Positions 47,029 through 56,781 of a stretch of 64,000 nt of DNA are shown piece by piece. The notes under the pieces are model-generated. The model worked only from the letters and a program-made list of their open reading frames with translations. It searched no databases and was not told where the DNA came from. Within the stretch, counting starts at the first letter, position 1. Each line of letters opens with the position of its first letter. Both the position numbers and the translations under genes were made by a program. This DNA comes from Gloeobacter morelensis MG652769 (GTDB lineage Bacteria; Cyanobacteriota; Cyanobacteriia; Gloeobacterales; Gloeobacteraceae). The stretch is from contig NZ_CP063845.1 of assembly GCF_021018745.1 (NCBI RefSeq), positions 806,001-870,000 of the forward strand. Reading direction: 5' to 3'.

Positions 47029-50000
47029 ATGGAATCGCAACCGTCGCTCTCCGATTTTTCGGCTCCGCTGGGCATGTCCGCTCCTGCGGGCGCGCCTGAG
47101 ACCCTTGCCCCCGAACTGGTCAGCCCGCCCGAGCCGCTCGGACAGGACATCCAGCTGCCGCAAGCGCTGATTGCCCCGGTAGGGGCAGCGCCGATGGCCG
47201 CGGCGGATCTGACGGCGCTGATCCCGGAGGGCATCCCCGGTTACGAACGGCCGCAAAACCCCTTCGAGGGCTGGCCCTTCCAGGCTCCCGAACCGCCGGA
47301 ATTGCCGCCGCTCGCGGTTCCCGAGCCCCTCGCCCCCGGCCAGATGAGCCTGGAGGAGGCGATGGCGGCGGATGCAAGAAATCGAAACGACGACCGCCGC
47401 AGTGAAGATCCCCGCCGCGAGCAGCAGGAAGAGCGCACCATCGAATTGCCCCGCTACCAGCCGGGGGAGTTGGGCACGTTGGGCGACGAGTTCGAGCCGC
47501 CGACGGCCCTCCAGTTCGCACCAGAACCCGACGACGACGACGACGACGACGCCCTCCCCGCCTCGGCGGATCTGCCGCCTCCCGCCGAGGCGTTGGCGGA
47601 CTTTACCAGCGCGGACGATCCCGAGGTGCTCCCGGCGGAGTACTTGAGCCAGGTGCCCGAGTCGCCCGTGGCCGAGGCGCCGGGAGATACTTTGGAAAAT
47701 CCTCTCGATCCCGCCGAACCGTCTCAGCCACCGGAAGCGCTCTCCCCGCCGGAGGAAGCTCTGCAGGCCTACAACGCCCTGTCGCCTTTGCCGCCCACCG
47801 AGCAGCTTTTTCCTTCGTTGGCCACCCAGGAAGCGCTGGTTCCCCCCGGGTCGCCGCTGCAGGCCGTCCCCACAGCCCCCGAGCTGTCCGGCGCAGGGGG
47901 CGCGGAGGGTTCGGGGCCGTCATTGGGCACGGGCGATCCCCGCTCGCTGTTTTCGCTGGAAGAAAGCTTTGCCGCCGAACCGGGCTCGGCACCTTTGATC
48001 GCGGGCAACTTGAACCCACTTTTCCCGGACGATGCTTCGGCGATGGTGCCGCCTGGCGGCCCGGGGCAAGAGGCGCTCCCTGCCGTCGAGCCGCCCGATA
48101 CCTCCGCCCAGGCATTTCTTTCGCTGGAGGATCGATTCGTCCAGGAAGGTTTTTCTCTGCCCGATCAGCTGGCTGCCCCCGAGCTCCTCCCAGAGTTGCT
48201 ATCACCGGAGCTGCTCGAAGCCGAGTTGCCCCCGCCTCTCGATGGGTTGCCCACAGAAGCGGTGGATCTCGCTGCGTCGCCGCCTACGGATAACGGTGAA
48301 CCGCTATCGGGCGAAGCAGAGAATTTATTCACCGCCGTGGACCCGGAAACTGCCGAACCGACGATGCAGCCGCCCATTCTGGAGGCAGCGGCGGACGGCA
48401 CAGCGAGCCCATTTGCCGGCTATCCCCCCGAGCCGCTCACGGAGGCGCATGGGTCGCCCGTGGGCGAAGGGCCGATACCTCCGGTCGATTTTTTCTCAGC
48501 GCCGGATGAAGGCAGTCTTCGATCCTCGGTGGCGGAGCCATCCGCCCAGGTAGATGAACTGGAAAGCATCGGGCAGCCGGGGATGATCCCCCAGCCGGAG
48601 CCGTTGGGCGCACAACCGCAGCTGCGCGAGCAGGCCGAGCCGACGGTTGAACCGCAGTTGACTGCTCAGCCCGAACCGCCAGCGGCGGAGCCGACTGACC
48701 TGCCACACACACCGCAAGCGGTCGAACCGCAGCTCATAGCACAGCCCGAGCCGCTTTCAGCCGATACCGTTACCCCGTCCGAGCGGCCCGAGGCGGAACC
48801 ATCGCTGCCTGCCGCTCCGGCGGAGATCCCCTTTCTAGAGCAAACTGAACCGTTCTACGCCAACGAAAGCGCACCGGAGCTGCCGCCCGCCGAGGGCAAC
48901 AGTCCGGTCGCGCAGGTGGAGGAAGTCTTCCCGGTGCCGCCGCTCATTTCCCAGGCGACGGACCTGGCGGCAGACTTCCCCTTGCCTGTCGAGCCGGTGA
49001 TGCTGACGCCGTCGGAGTTGCCGGGCGAGGTCACTGCAAGCGAACCGCTTCGCGCAACCGCATTGTCCGAGGGCGAAGCACAGCGGTACGTACCGTCGGA
49101 CGATGCAGGTGCATCCGAATTTTCCGTTGGGGCGCCAGAGTTTTCCGCACCATCGGAGAGCGAATCGTCCTTCGAGGCCCCTGGGATCGATACCCCGGTC
49201 GAGCCGTTGGCAGAGGTTGCGTTTCTGCCGACGCAGGATGAACTGGCGGACAACGAACCGGTCGAGTTCGTCGAGCCGCTGCCGCATCCTGAGCCTCGGG
49301 TGCAACCCGAGTACGGTATCGCCCAGGATCAGCCGCAGCAACCGACGGCGCCATTCGCCGACAGCCAGTCGGAAGTTTCCGGATCACCTCCAGCTCCCCA
49401 GGTCGAATCGCGTGGGGAATTGCCGGGCCTGCCGCCCCAGGAGCAAACTGCGCAGGTCGAGCCGCCGCAATCTGCTGACGGGATGGGATTGATCGACCAA
49501 CCCGAGGCTGGCTCACCGTCGCCTGTCGGCGATGAGGAATTGGTCCTCCCTTCCGAGGCGATGGCCGGCAGCTCGCTGCCGGAATCCGAGCCGTCAGCTT
49601 TTGAGGCCACTTCGCCACCCCCGAGCGAGGCGCAAATTTTCCAACTGGACCCGGCGATCCAGTCGCAACTTGTTGATGGAGCCCCGGGCGGCGAAGTGTA
49701 TGGTGCGTTGTTGCCGGAGTCAGAAATTGGCGAAGCCAGTTCAGCGATCAGCGACCGCCAAGCGGGGCCGCTCGCTGATCCGGCAGTGCCGCTCCGGGAA
49801 GAGCCGTCGGTCGAACCGGCCATTCACTCGTCGACTACCGAATCGCTCAGCACCGGGGATCTCAGGGAGACTCCCGAGCCGCCGTTTGTTGCGCTGGAGG
49901 AGCAATTCTCCCAGGAGGGATTGCCCGAGCCGGTCTTACTCGCCGCCGCAGAACCCTTTGCTTCGGTCGACACCCCAGTGTCGTCGTCGTTGTCGGATGG

Positions 50001-53000
50001 TGAGTTGCAGGCAGCGATTGGCGACGAGCCACTGCCAGCGGCGGCGTCCTACGAGGCGGCCGGGTTGGCGGCCCAACCGCTCCAGATGGACATGCCAACC
50101 CGCCTGGAATCTTCAGGCGAGCCGGTGCCGCCCGAAGGGTTCGTAGCCCAGGGCGATCCGTCGGTGTTGGAGTCCCTGGAGCCCGAGCTGTCTGCGAGCT
50201 TAGAGAACCGGACTCCTATTGGATCGGACGCAGTCGCCGTCCCGCAACTTTCGCTGCGCGAACAGCCCGCCGCCGAGCCGGATCCGGCGGTGCCTTTGGA
50301 ACTGCCGCTCGACGACGAGACCCCTGCAGGGCAGGTCGCGCAGGCACAAACATGGTTGGAGGAGCTGTCCGGCCGGACGCAACCGCTTTCGCCGCTGCAA
50401 CCGGTAGAGTTGTCTGGACAATCTGAGCCGCTCCTGCCCTTCGAAACGCAGGCACCGGGCGAAGCGCCCGAAGGGATCTTTCCACTCGAAACCGAAACAC
50501 TCGATGCGGCTGGTGGAAGCGATGGACCGGTTGCATCCCTGGAAGCGGTGGAATCGATTGGTGAGCCTGAGCCGCTCCCGGTGCTGGAAGCCGAAGCGAG
50601 CGAGCTGAGCGAACAACCGGATACGCTCCTATCGCCGGTCACAACCGAACTGACCGACGAACCGCCATCGGCCGGACCGCCGGCATCCCCAATGGGAATA
50701 CCAGGCGACGAACCGGAAATCTTCGCGCCGCAACCGGCGCAGACAGCCGCCGAGGTGCCCGAGGCGACTGTGCTGTCTGCATTGCAGACGCCTCCGGCAG
50801 TAGAAGCATGGAGCGGTCAACCGGAGGCGATGCTGCCGCTTGAAGGGCCAGATCCGCAGGTGAGCGAGTTTTTGGAGAGCGCCGGGGAGCCAGTCTTTAC
50901 CTCCCTGGAAGACCAGTTCTCCCGCGAGCAACCTCCCGACAGCGCGCCGGTCGCCGAGGTCACAGCCCCACCTGCACAACAGCTTAGCCAACCGCAAGCG
51001 CTGGGCGAGGTGACCGTCCAAACCCCAGAACTCCCCCCTGAGCCGCAAGCCGTTGCCGATGTTCCACAACAGCCTGGCCAGCCGCAAGCCGTTGCCGAAA
51101 GCGCGCAACTGCTCGAACCACAAGCCGTCGCAGAGCTTCCCGAACGGCTGGTTCCCTCCGAACCTGTTTTGCCGGCTGTTGCCGAAACGCCGCCCGTGCC
51201 CGCCCGGCTGCAGAGTGCCGAGGAAGGCGAGCCAGCCGTTGTTGAACCGCAACCGACGGCCCCGCCAGAACCCCTGGCAGAGACGGAACTCACCACTCCA
51301 TTGGAGCCGCTGAGTGAAACGGCATCCACCGACGATGCGGTATCGTTTGCTCAACTTCGGACTCCAGGAGAATTTCAGTCATCGGAAGCGCCCCTTCAGG
51401 CAATAGATGGCCCGATCGAGCCGGCTGCCGATGCACTGGAGCCGGAGTCCGAAGTGTTGGCCCTGGAGGAACGATTTGCCCAGGAGCAGGGGCAACCGAC
51501 CTCGACTATTTCTGCAGATGGCACAACAGCGGTGCAGGGAGCGCCCGATACCGAAGTCGGTTTCACAGAAGAGATCACCCGGACACTGCCGGAGGTGCTC
51601 GATCCTGTCGAATCGGTCATGCCGCCCGCCGAGCCGTTGCTTCCGGCCGAGGAGCCAGTGCCGGCCGAGGTTGGGGTCATCGGGCCTTCGGCGGAGCCGG
51701 CAGCCCAGCCGGAGCCGCAGGCCGTCGAGCCTGAAGTACTGATTTCATCGGGCTTGCCGGGTGAAATACTCACATCCGCAGAAGAAACGGTTGCTCCGTC
51801 TGAGGCGTCGGCTGCAGCCGGACTGGAGACGCAGCCGGTTGCCGTACCCACCCCGGAACTGGCCACGCCGGTACTGGACGTTTCTGAGGGCGAATTTTTC
51901 TCAGAACCGCCCTTTCAGGGAGAGCAGGCGGAGTTGCTTCCTCAACCTGAGCCGCTCCCGCAATCAACCCCTGAGGCGTCTGCTACCCAGGAGGCATCGA
52001 TTCCCCTGGAAGAGCCGTTTGTCGGCGAGGAGCTTCCCAGGCCGCAGCCGCAAGTTTTGCCCGACGTAGCCTCTGCGGCCACTCCTGCGGGGCTTCTCGA
52101 TCCCGTCGAAAGTGAGACGGAACTGGCGGCCCAACCGGAGACGCCGCAGGCGGCAGAACTATTCGTCTCGGACGAAGTGCCGGACGCATCGTCGAGCCCC
52201 GAGCTGTCTGCGGCCTTGACTGCGCAAGCCATGCCGGGTGGATCAGCAGAGGCCATCCGACCGGAACCGCCGGTAACGCTTGAGGAAGCGTCTGCGGCGG
52301 TCGAGGAGCTGGGAGCCGAAGTACCAGGCGAAGGTCTAGAAACCCCCGAACTGACCTTCGCCGCGTTGGAGGATCAGTTTTCCCAGGAGAGGGGACTCGA
52401 CTCGGGGGTGTTCACGGCGGAACCGCCTGTGGCTTCGGACGACCCATCGAGCAACGCCGAGTTGCCGCTGGAGGCGCTCCTCCGGAGCGAGTTGCCCGCC
52501 GAATTCCCAGTACAGCTTCAAAGCGCGGACGATTTACCGGAATCGGTCGTCCCAGCCGAGACGGCGATCGAGCAAGCCACTGCCGCGCAGACGGCCGAAG
52601 CAGCGGTGGAGCTGTTCGAGCCACCCCTGCAAGAAGATCCGGCGCTCTTTGCAGCACTGCACTTAGAAGCCGAGGCGCAGGAGTTGCCGCTCTCGCCTCT
52701 CTCAGCCTTCACAGAGCTGGAGGAGCGCTTTGCACCGGAGCCAACGGCCGAACTTGCAGCTGTCGCACCGGAGCTTGCGGCGGCTGCAGAACCGACATCC
52801 GACGACGAAATAGTGGTGGCAGCGGTTGTGGCGGCACAACCGCTGGAGATCCCCGGAGGAGAGCCGGAGGCTGGCTTGCCGCTCCAACCGGCGGAGTTGT
52901 CCGGCGAACCCGAATCGCTGCCGTCCCTGGAACTCGAAGCGGTGGAGCCGAGCGGTGAGCCGGAGACGGTCGAATCGATCGGAGATGGGGATCTCGATCC

Positions 53001-56000
53001 GGTCTTGCCGCCACTCGCAGCGGTGGCAGAAGGCGGCGAAGCCGGGATCATGCCGCCGCTGGAACTGGCGGTTGCAGTCGAGCCATTCGAGCCGGACACA
53101 CCGTCACCATCGCTTGACCCGCAGGCGAGCGAGTTTTTGGAGAGCGCCGGGGAGCCAGTCTTTACCTCCCTGGAAGACCAGTTCTCCCGCGAGCAACCTC
53201 CCGACAGCGCGCCGGTCGCCGAGGTCACAGCCCCACCTGCACAACAGCTTAGCCAACCGCAAGCGCTGGGCGAGGTGACCGTCCAAACCCCAGAACTCCC
53301 CCCTGAGCCGCAAGCCGTTGCCGATGTTCCACAACAGCCTGGCCAGCCGCAAGCCGTTGCCGAAAGCGCGCAACTGCTCGAACCACAAGCCGTCGCAGAG
53401 CTTCCCGAACGGCTGGTTCCCTCCGAACCTGTTTTGCCGGCTATTGCCGAAACGCCGCCCGTGCCCGCCCGGCTGCAGAGTGCCGAGGAAGGCGAGCCAG
53501 CCGTTGTTGAACCCCCGAGACCTGGGCAAGTCGATAGTGCCCACACAGACGCGATTGTCCCACAAATTGTCGAGCCGTCCGGCGAGTTGCCACAGCCGCC
53601 GATGGCCTTGCGCTCCGAACCGTTTGCAGAGGTGCTCTCGGATGTACCTTCTGTGCTCGATGTGCAAGGTGAGCCGCGGACGATGGAGCCGCCGCCGGTT
53701 GAGGCGCAGCCGCCAGAAGCGTTGGAGCTGTTGGAGCAGCCGCAAGCGCTGGGCGAGGGAGGTCTTGCCGATGGGTTGGAATTGCCTGTCGATGAATCGC
53801 CGGAGCGGCTTGACCAGCCGCAAGCGCTGAGTGAGCAGACGCCGCTGGAGCAGCCGGAGCGGCTTGGGGAGTTGGAGTTGCTGGAGCAGCCGCAACCACT
53901 GAGCGAGGAGCGGCTTGGGCAGTTGGAGCTGCTGGAGCAGCCGGAGCCGCTCGCTCAAAGTGCTGGTGAGTCGGGGTTGCTCCTGTCGGCGCAAGCGTTG
54001 GGCGAGCCGGACCTGCTCGCTGTGGCGCAGCCGCTTGGGGAGTTGGAGCTGCTGGAGCAGCCGGAGCCGCTTGGCGAAGCGCAACCGATGGCCCCGCAAG
54101 AACCGCTCGGGGAGAGCGGCTCGATTGCACCGGAGTTGCTGATTCCCCAGGACGCGCCTGTCCGGGGTGCCTTCGAAGAAAATCTGCTGTCGCTGGAGGA
54201 GGGCTTTGCCGAGCGGAGCGCTTTCCCAGCGGCGACAGAAACTGCAGCCACCGAAGCGGTTGCCCTTGAACCCGGCGACATCGCAGCGCCTTCAACCGGG
54301 GATTTGCCGCCGTCGGTTGCAAGGAGTGTTGAGCCTTCGTTGCCCGTCTTTCGGCCAACTCCTGAATCGTCCGTAGAATCGCCCCCGGCAGAACTGCCTG
54401 CAGACAGCATTACCGGCAAACCCACCGACCCCCTTCAGCCGACCGCCCCCGAGGCGGCATACCCCGAGCTGCTGTTGCCGGAGCGCGCCGATGGGCAGGC
54501 GGAACTGGCGGATTTGCCTCCTGCACCCACCGAGGTGTTCTCCATCCCGGAGGCCGTACCCCTCGAAGAGCCGTTGGCTACGCCAGAGCCGCCGGTTGCG
54601 GAACTGCCGGTGCAGATCGAGGATGCGACCGAACCAGCCGGATTTGCTGGCGAACCGCCTGAAATCCCACCGCGACCGGAGGAGCTGCAAGACGCCGAAG
54701 CGCTGCCCATCGCCGAGTCGGAGCCGGTCGCGGCGGATTTTGCCGAAGGGGAGGAAACCGAGTCTGCCGATGGGCCTCTCGCCGCAGGGGCAGACGCGAC
54801 CGTCGAGATCGGCGAACTTGCAGAGCTGGTGGACGGCTCGCCTGAACCGCTGGGGGATGCGTTCGCCCTCGGTGTATTGCCAGGGCTGCAGAGCTGGCCC
54901 CTGGGTCTGCTCGACCCGCTGGGGGGCACCGATCATCTCGGTGCGGGCAGCTCCGCAGACCTGTTGCTCCCGAGCCTCGTCCAGGATCTGACGGTTCTGA
55001 GATCGCTCGTCGAAGCCGAGGACGATTTAGCGGCCACCCTCCCGGAAGGACCGGAGCTGCCGACGTTGGCGGCCATCGAACCCGACTTGACGCCGGTAGA
55101 TGAGGTGCGGGCCATCGAGCCGGACCTACCGCCGCTGAGCGAACGGGAGATCCGGCCCGACCGGAGCGAAGACCGCAGCACCCCCGATCTGACGACGCTC
55201 GAAGCGCTGCCTGTCGATGGCGAAGCAGCCGACGACCAGCCGGAATCACCCCTGGGTGTTGCCCGGGATCTATCGGTGCTGCGTTCGTTGAGCGAAGCTG
55301 CCCTGCCCCTGGAGGCGGACGGGATAGTGTCGGCGTCGCCGGCATTTGCGCTGCCGGATGAGCCAGGCGAAACCACCGGGATCGATCCGACCCGCGCGGC
55401 AATCGACGATACCCAGGAGATCCCTGATGCGGACGGCGTGTTCGATCCGGCGCCGGAGGATGGTTCTGTCGCCGCTGAAGGACCTCTGGGTGTTGCCGAG
55501 GATCTGACAGTGCTGCGTCCGCTCGCCGGGGACGGTTTCTCACCGACAGTTGCCCAGGATCTGGGTGTTCTCGGTCTACTGGGGGTCGCGGCGGGCGTTT
55601 TCGCAGCAGCCGGGAGCGAGGCGATCGACCCGGTGGAGTACGGACCGCTTCCATACGCCCTGGCCGAGCAGGATCCGCTCGACGAGGCAGGCGGTGAACT
55701 GGAAGCGCTGCTGGCGCCTCTGGATGCGACCGTTCCCGAACCATTCCCCCCGCAGTTGGCGGCGGACTGGCCTGCAACCTCAGATGCGGATACGGTGGCC
55801 TCCCGGCCGCTCGGGATGGACGTGCAGCCGCTCGGGGTGTCGGAGGTTCCGGCCCTCGGACTGGAGGCGGGCGTTCCCCTGGTGTCCGTGGCCGACCTGC
55901 AGGACTTCGATGCGGATCTCCTGGAAGCAGATCTCGAAGCACCGACGTTGCCGACCGCTTCCGAGCGCACCCTGGGGCAGGGGCCGCTGCTCTTTGCCGC

Positions 56001-56748
56001 CCAGCTGTTGGCGGATCAACAGCCGGAGGAAGACGCGGAAGCGGAGCCGGAAGTCCCCTCAGACAATGCCGCTTTGCAAAGCGATTTTGCCCAGCAGGAG
56101 CCGGACGGGTTCTCCGGCGCCGGTGAGGACGAGATGGAGGTCGAACCGCTCGTCCTGCAGGAATACCTGCTGCAGCTGGAGGCCCGCAAAAACGCCGAGG
56201 AAGAGGACGAAGAAGAGGAAGCGGACGACGGCGACTCAGATCTGCCGACCGTGGCGGGCGAAGCGGCGGCACTCAGCGGCGCGGCCTTTGCTCCGCTGCT
56301 GTTTGCAGGTTCCGGTGCGCTCAGCGACGCCCTGGGCGGAGTGGACCACCAGATTCCCGACAACTTGTCAGACATCGAGGAATTGCTCACCGTCTCAGCC
56401 ACCGATATTGGCCTGGGCACCACCCTTCCCGCGGACACCGGCAGCAGTACCAGTACCGGTGGGGGCGGCGGCGGTGGAGGAGCGCAGGAGGCCGCCTCGA
56501 CCTATAGCGGCTATATGGGCGATTCGATGGAGCAGGTGTTGCTGAGCGGACAGCTTCCCGCCCATGTCCCCCACCCCCCACCCACGGAGGCGGCAGCCCA
56601 GGGGAACCTGGAGGAAGCGGAGGAGGCCGACGTCGAAAATGCGGATCTCGAAATGCTGGCCCAGGAAATCTACGGCCTGTTGCGCCAGCGCCTCGAAGTC
56701 GAGCGCGAGCGCTCGGGTCACCACTACCTGGGCCGTATGCCCTGGTGA
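47029..56748 (+). CDS. Giant acidic Pro/Glu/Ala-rich protein (3239 residues) within the CIS cluster
   Basis: A single uninterrupted frame of 9.7 kb, two bases after the tail-tube gene. The product is dominated by Glu, Pro, Ala, Leu, Ser and Gln, with very few Lys and no Cys noticed, an Asp7 run near residue 167, and no clear membrane or enzyme domain; it should be largely disordered. Nine spaced copies of (S/A)LE(E/D)xF occur between residues ~309 and 2388, four copies of DLxVL near 2653-2850, and an acidic coil near 3055-3075. The last 35 residues form the module shared with the protein at 46221. A 387-base internal repeat is described separately. Where CIS loci usually carry a tiny gene, this one carries a giant: scaffold, length ruler or surface tether are guesses. 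Confidence 0.85.
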   Translation: MESQPSLSDFSAPLGMSAPAGAPETLAPELVSPPEPLGQDIQLPQALIAPVGAAPMAAADLTALIPEGIPGYERPQNPFEGWPFQAPEPPELPPLAVPEPLAPGQMSLEEAMAADARNRNDDRRSEDPRREQQEERTIELPRYQPGELGTLGDEFEPPTALQFAPEPDDDDDDDALPASADLPPPAEALADFTSADDPEVLPAEYLSQVPESPVAEAPGDTLENPLDPAEPSQPPEALSPPEEALQAYNALSPLPPTEQLFPSLATQEALVPPGSPLQAVPTAPELSGAGGAEGSGPSLGTGDPRSLFSLEESFAAEPGSAPLIAGNLNPLFPDDASAMVPPGGPGQEALPAVEPPDTSAQAFLSLEDRFVQEGFSLPDQLAAPELLPELLSPELLEAELPPPLDGLPTEAVDLAASPPTDNGEPLSGEAENLFTAVDPETAEPTMQPPILEAAADGTASPFAGYPPEPLTEAHGSPVGEGPIPPVDFFSAPDEGSLRSSVAEPSAQVDELESIGQPGMIPQPEPLGAQPQLREQAEPTVEPQLTAQPEPPAAEPTDLPHTPQAVEPQLIAQPEPLSADTVTPSERPEAEPSLPAAPAEIPFLEQTEPFYANESAPELPPAEGNSPVAQVEEVFPVPPLISQATDLAADFPLPVEPVMLTPSELPGEVTASEPLRATALSEGEAQRYVPSDDAGASEFSVGAPEFSAPSESESSFEAPGIDTPVEPLAEVAFLPTQDELADNEPVEFVEPLPHPEPRVQPEYGIAQDQPQQPTAPFADSQSEVSGSPPAPQVESRGELPGLPPQEQTAQVEPPQSADGMGLIDQPEAGSPSPVGDEELVLPSEAMAGSSLPESEPSAFEATSPPPSEAQIFQLDPAIQSQLVDGAPGGEVYGALLPESEIGEASSAISDRQAGPLADPAVPLREEPSVEPAIHSSTTESLSTGDLRETPEPPFVALEEQFSQEGLPEPVLLAAAEPFASVDTPVSSSLSDGELQAAIGDEPLPAAASYEAAGLAAQPLQMDMPTRLESSGEPVPPEGFVAQGDPSVLESLEPELSASLENRTPIGSDAVAVPQLSLREQPAAEPDPAVPLELPLDDETPAGQVAQAQTWLEELSGRTQPLSPLQPVELSGQSEPLLPFETQAPGEAPEGIFPLETETLDAAGGSDGPVASLEAVESIGEPEPLPVLEAEASELSEQPDTLLSPVTTELTDEPPSAGPPASPMGIPGDEPEIFAPQPAQTAAEVPEATVLSALQTPPAVEAWSGQPEAMLPLEGPDPQVSEFLESAGEPVFTSLEDQFSREQPPDSAPVAEVTAPPAQQLSQPQALGEVTVQTPELPPEPQAVADVPQQPGQPQAVAESAQLLEPQAVAELPERLVPSEPVLPAVAETPPVPARLQSAEEGEPAVVEPQPTAPPEPLAETELTTPLEPLSETASTDDAVSFAQLRTPGEFQSSEAPLQAIDGPIEPAADALEPESEVLALEERFAQEQGQPTSTISADGTTAVQGAPDTEVGFTEEITRTLPEVLDPVESVMPPAEPLLPAEEPVPAEVGVIGPSAEPAAQPEPQAVEPEVLISSGLPGEILTSAEETVAPSEASAAAGLETQPVAVPTPELATPVLDVSEGEFFSEPPFQGEQAELLPQPEPLPQSTPEASATQEASIPLEEPFVGEELPRPQPQVLPDVASAATPAGLLDPVESETELAAQPETPQAAELFVSDEVPDASSSPELSAALTAQAMPGGSAEAIRPEPPVTLEEASAAVEELGAEVPGEGLETPELTFAALEDQFSQERGLDSGVFTAEPPVASDDPSSNAELPLEALLRSELPAEFPVQLQSADDLPESVVPAETAIEQATAAQTAEAAVELFEPPLQEDPALFAALHLEAEAQELPLSPLSAFTELEERFAPEPTAELAAVAPELAAAAEPTSDDEIVVAAVVAAQPLEIPGGEPEAGLPLQPAELSGEPESLPSLELEAVEPSGEPETVESIGDGDLDPVLPPLAAVAEGGEAGIMPPLELAVAVEPFEPDTPSPSLDPQASEFLESAGEPVFTSLEDQFSREQPPDSAPVAEVTAPPAQQLSQPQALGEVTVQTPELPPEPQAVADVPQQPGQPQAVAESAQLLEPQAVAELPERLVPSEPVLPAIAETPPVPARLQSAEEGEPAVVEPPRPGQVDSAHTDAIVPQIVEPSGELPQPPMALRSEPFAEVLSDVPSVLDVQGEPRTMEPPPVEAQPPEALELLEQPQALGEGGLADGLELPVDESPERLDQPQALSEQTPLEQPERLGELELLEQPQPLSEERLGQLELLEQPEPLAQSAGESGLLLSAQALGEPDLLAVAQPLGELELLEQPEPLGEAQPMAPQEPLGESGSIAPELLIPQDAPVRGAFEENLLSLEEGFAERSAFPAATETAATEAVALEPGDIAAPSTGDLPPSVARSVEPSLPVFRPTPESSVESPPAELPADSITGKPTDPLQPTAPEAAYPELLLPERADGQAELADLPPAPTEVFSIPEAVPLEEPLATPEPPVAELPVQIEDATEPAGFAGEPPEIPPRPEELQDAEALPIAESEPVAADFAEGEETESADGPLAAGADATVEIGELAELVDGSPEPLGDAFALGVLPGLQSWPLGLLDPLGGTDHLGAGSSADLLLPSLVQDLTVLRSLVEAEDDLAATLPEGPELPTLAAIEPDLTPVDEVRAIEPDLPPLSEREIRPDRSEDRSTPDLTTLEALPVDGEAADDQPESPLGVARDLSVLRSLSEAALPLEADGIVSASPAFALPDEPGETTGIDPTRAAIDDTQEIPDADGVFDPAPEDGSVAAEGPLGVAEDLTVLRPLAGDGFSPTVAQDLGVLGLLGVAAGVFAAAGSEAIDPVEYGPLPYALAEQDPLDEAGGELEALLAPLDATVPEPFPPQLAADWPATSDADTVASRPLGMDVQPLGVSEVPALGLEAGVPLVSVADLQDFDADLLEADLEAPTLPTASERTLGQGPLLFAAQLLADQQPEEDAEAEPEVPSDNAALQSDFAQQEPDGFSGAGEDEMEVEPLVLQEYLLQLEARKNAEEEDEEEEADDGDSDLPTVAGEAAALSGAAFAPLLFAGSGALSDALGGVDHQIPDNLSDIEELLTVSATDIGLGTTLPADTGSSTSTGGGGGGGGAQEAASTYSGYMGDSMEQVLLSGQLPAHVPHPPPTEAAAQGNLEEAEEADVENADLEMLAQEIYGLLRQRLEVERERSGHHYLGRMPW
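50862..51248 (+). repeat. Internal 387-base direct repeat, copy 1
   Basis: Matches 53127-53513 (copy 2) with one difference that I could find (GTT versus ATT near 51178/53443). The offset is 2265 bases, a multiple of three, so both copies are read in the same frame and encode the same ~129 residues but one. Confidence 0.92.
53127..53513 (+). repeat. Internal 387-base direct repeat, copy 2
   Basis: In-frame near-identical copy of 50862-51248 inside the giant gene. The sequence diverges abruptly on both sides, as expected of a recent segmental duplication or recombination between paralogous repeats. Confidence 0.92.
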
Positions 56749-56781
56749 GTGTACGCAGCACGCAAGTGAAGGAGAAAGACC

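Noticed and set aside
52518-56272. Very long open frames on the minus strand inside the giant gene (for example 52518-53546, 53104-54099 and 54578-56272)
   Set aside because: They are Ser/Gly- or Arg/Pro-rich mirror images of the GC-rich Pro/Glu codons on the plus strand and carry no family features or ribosome sites.
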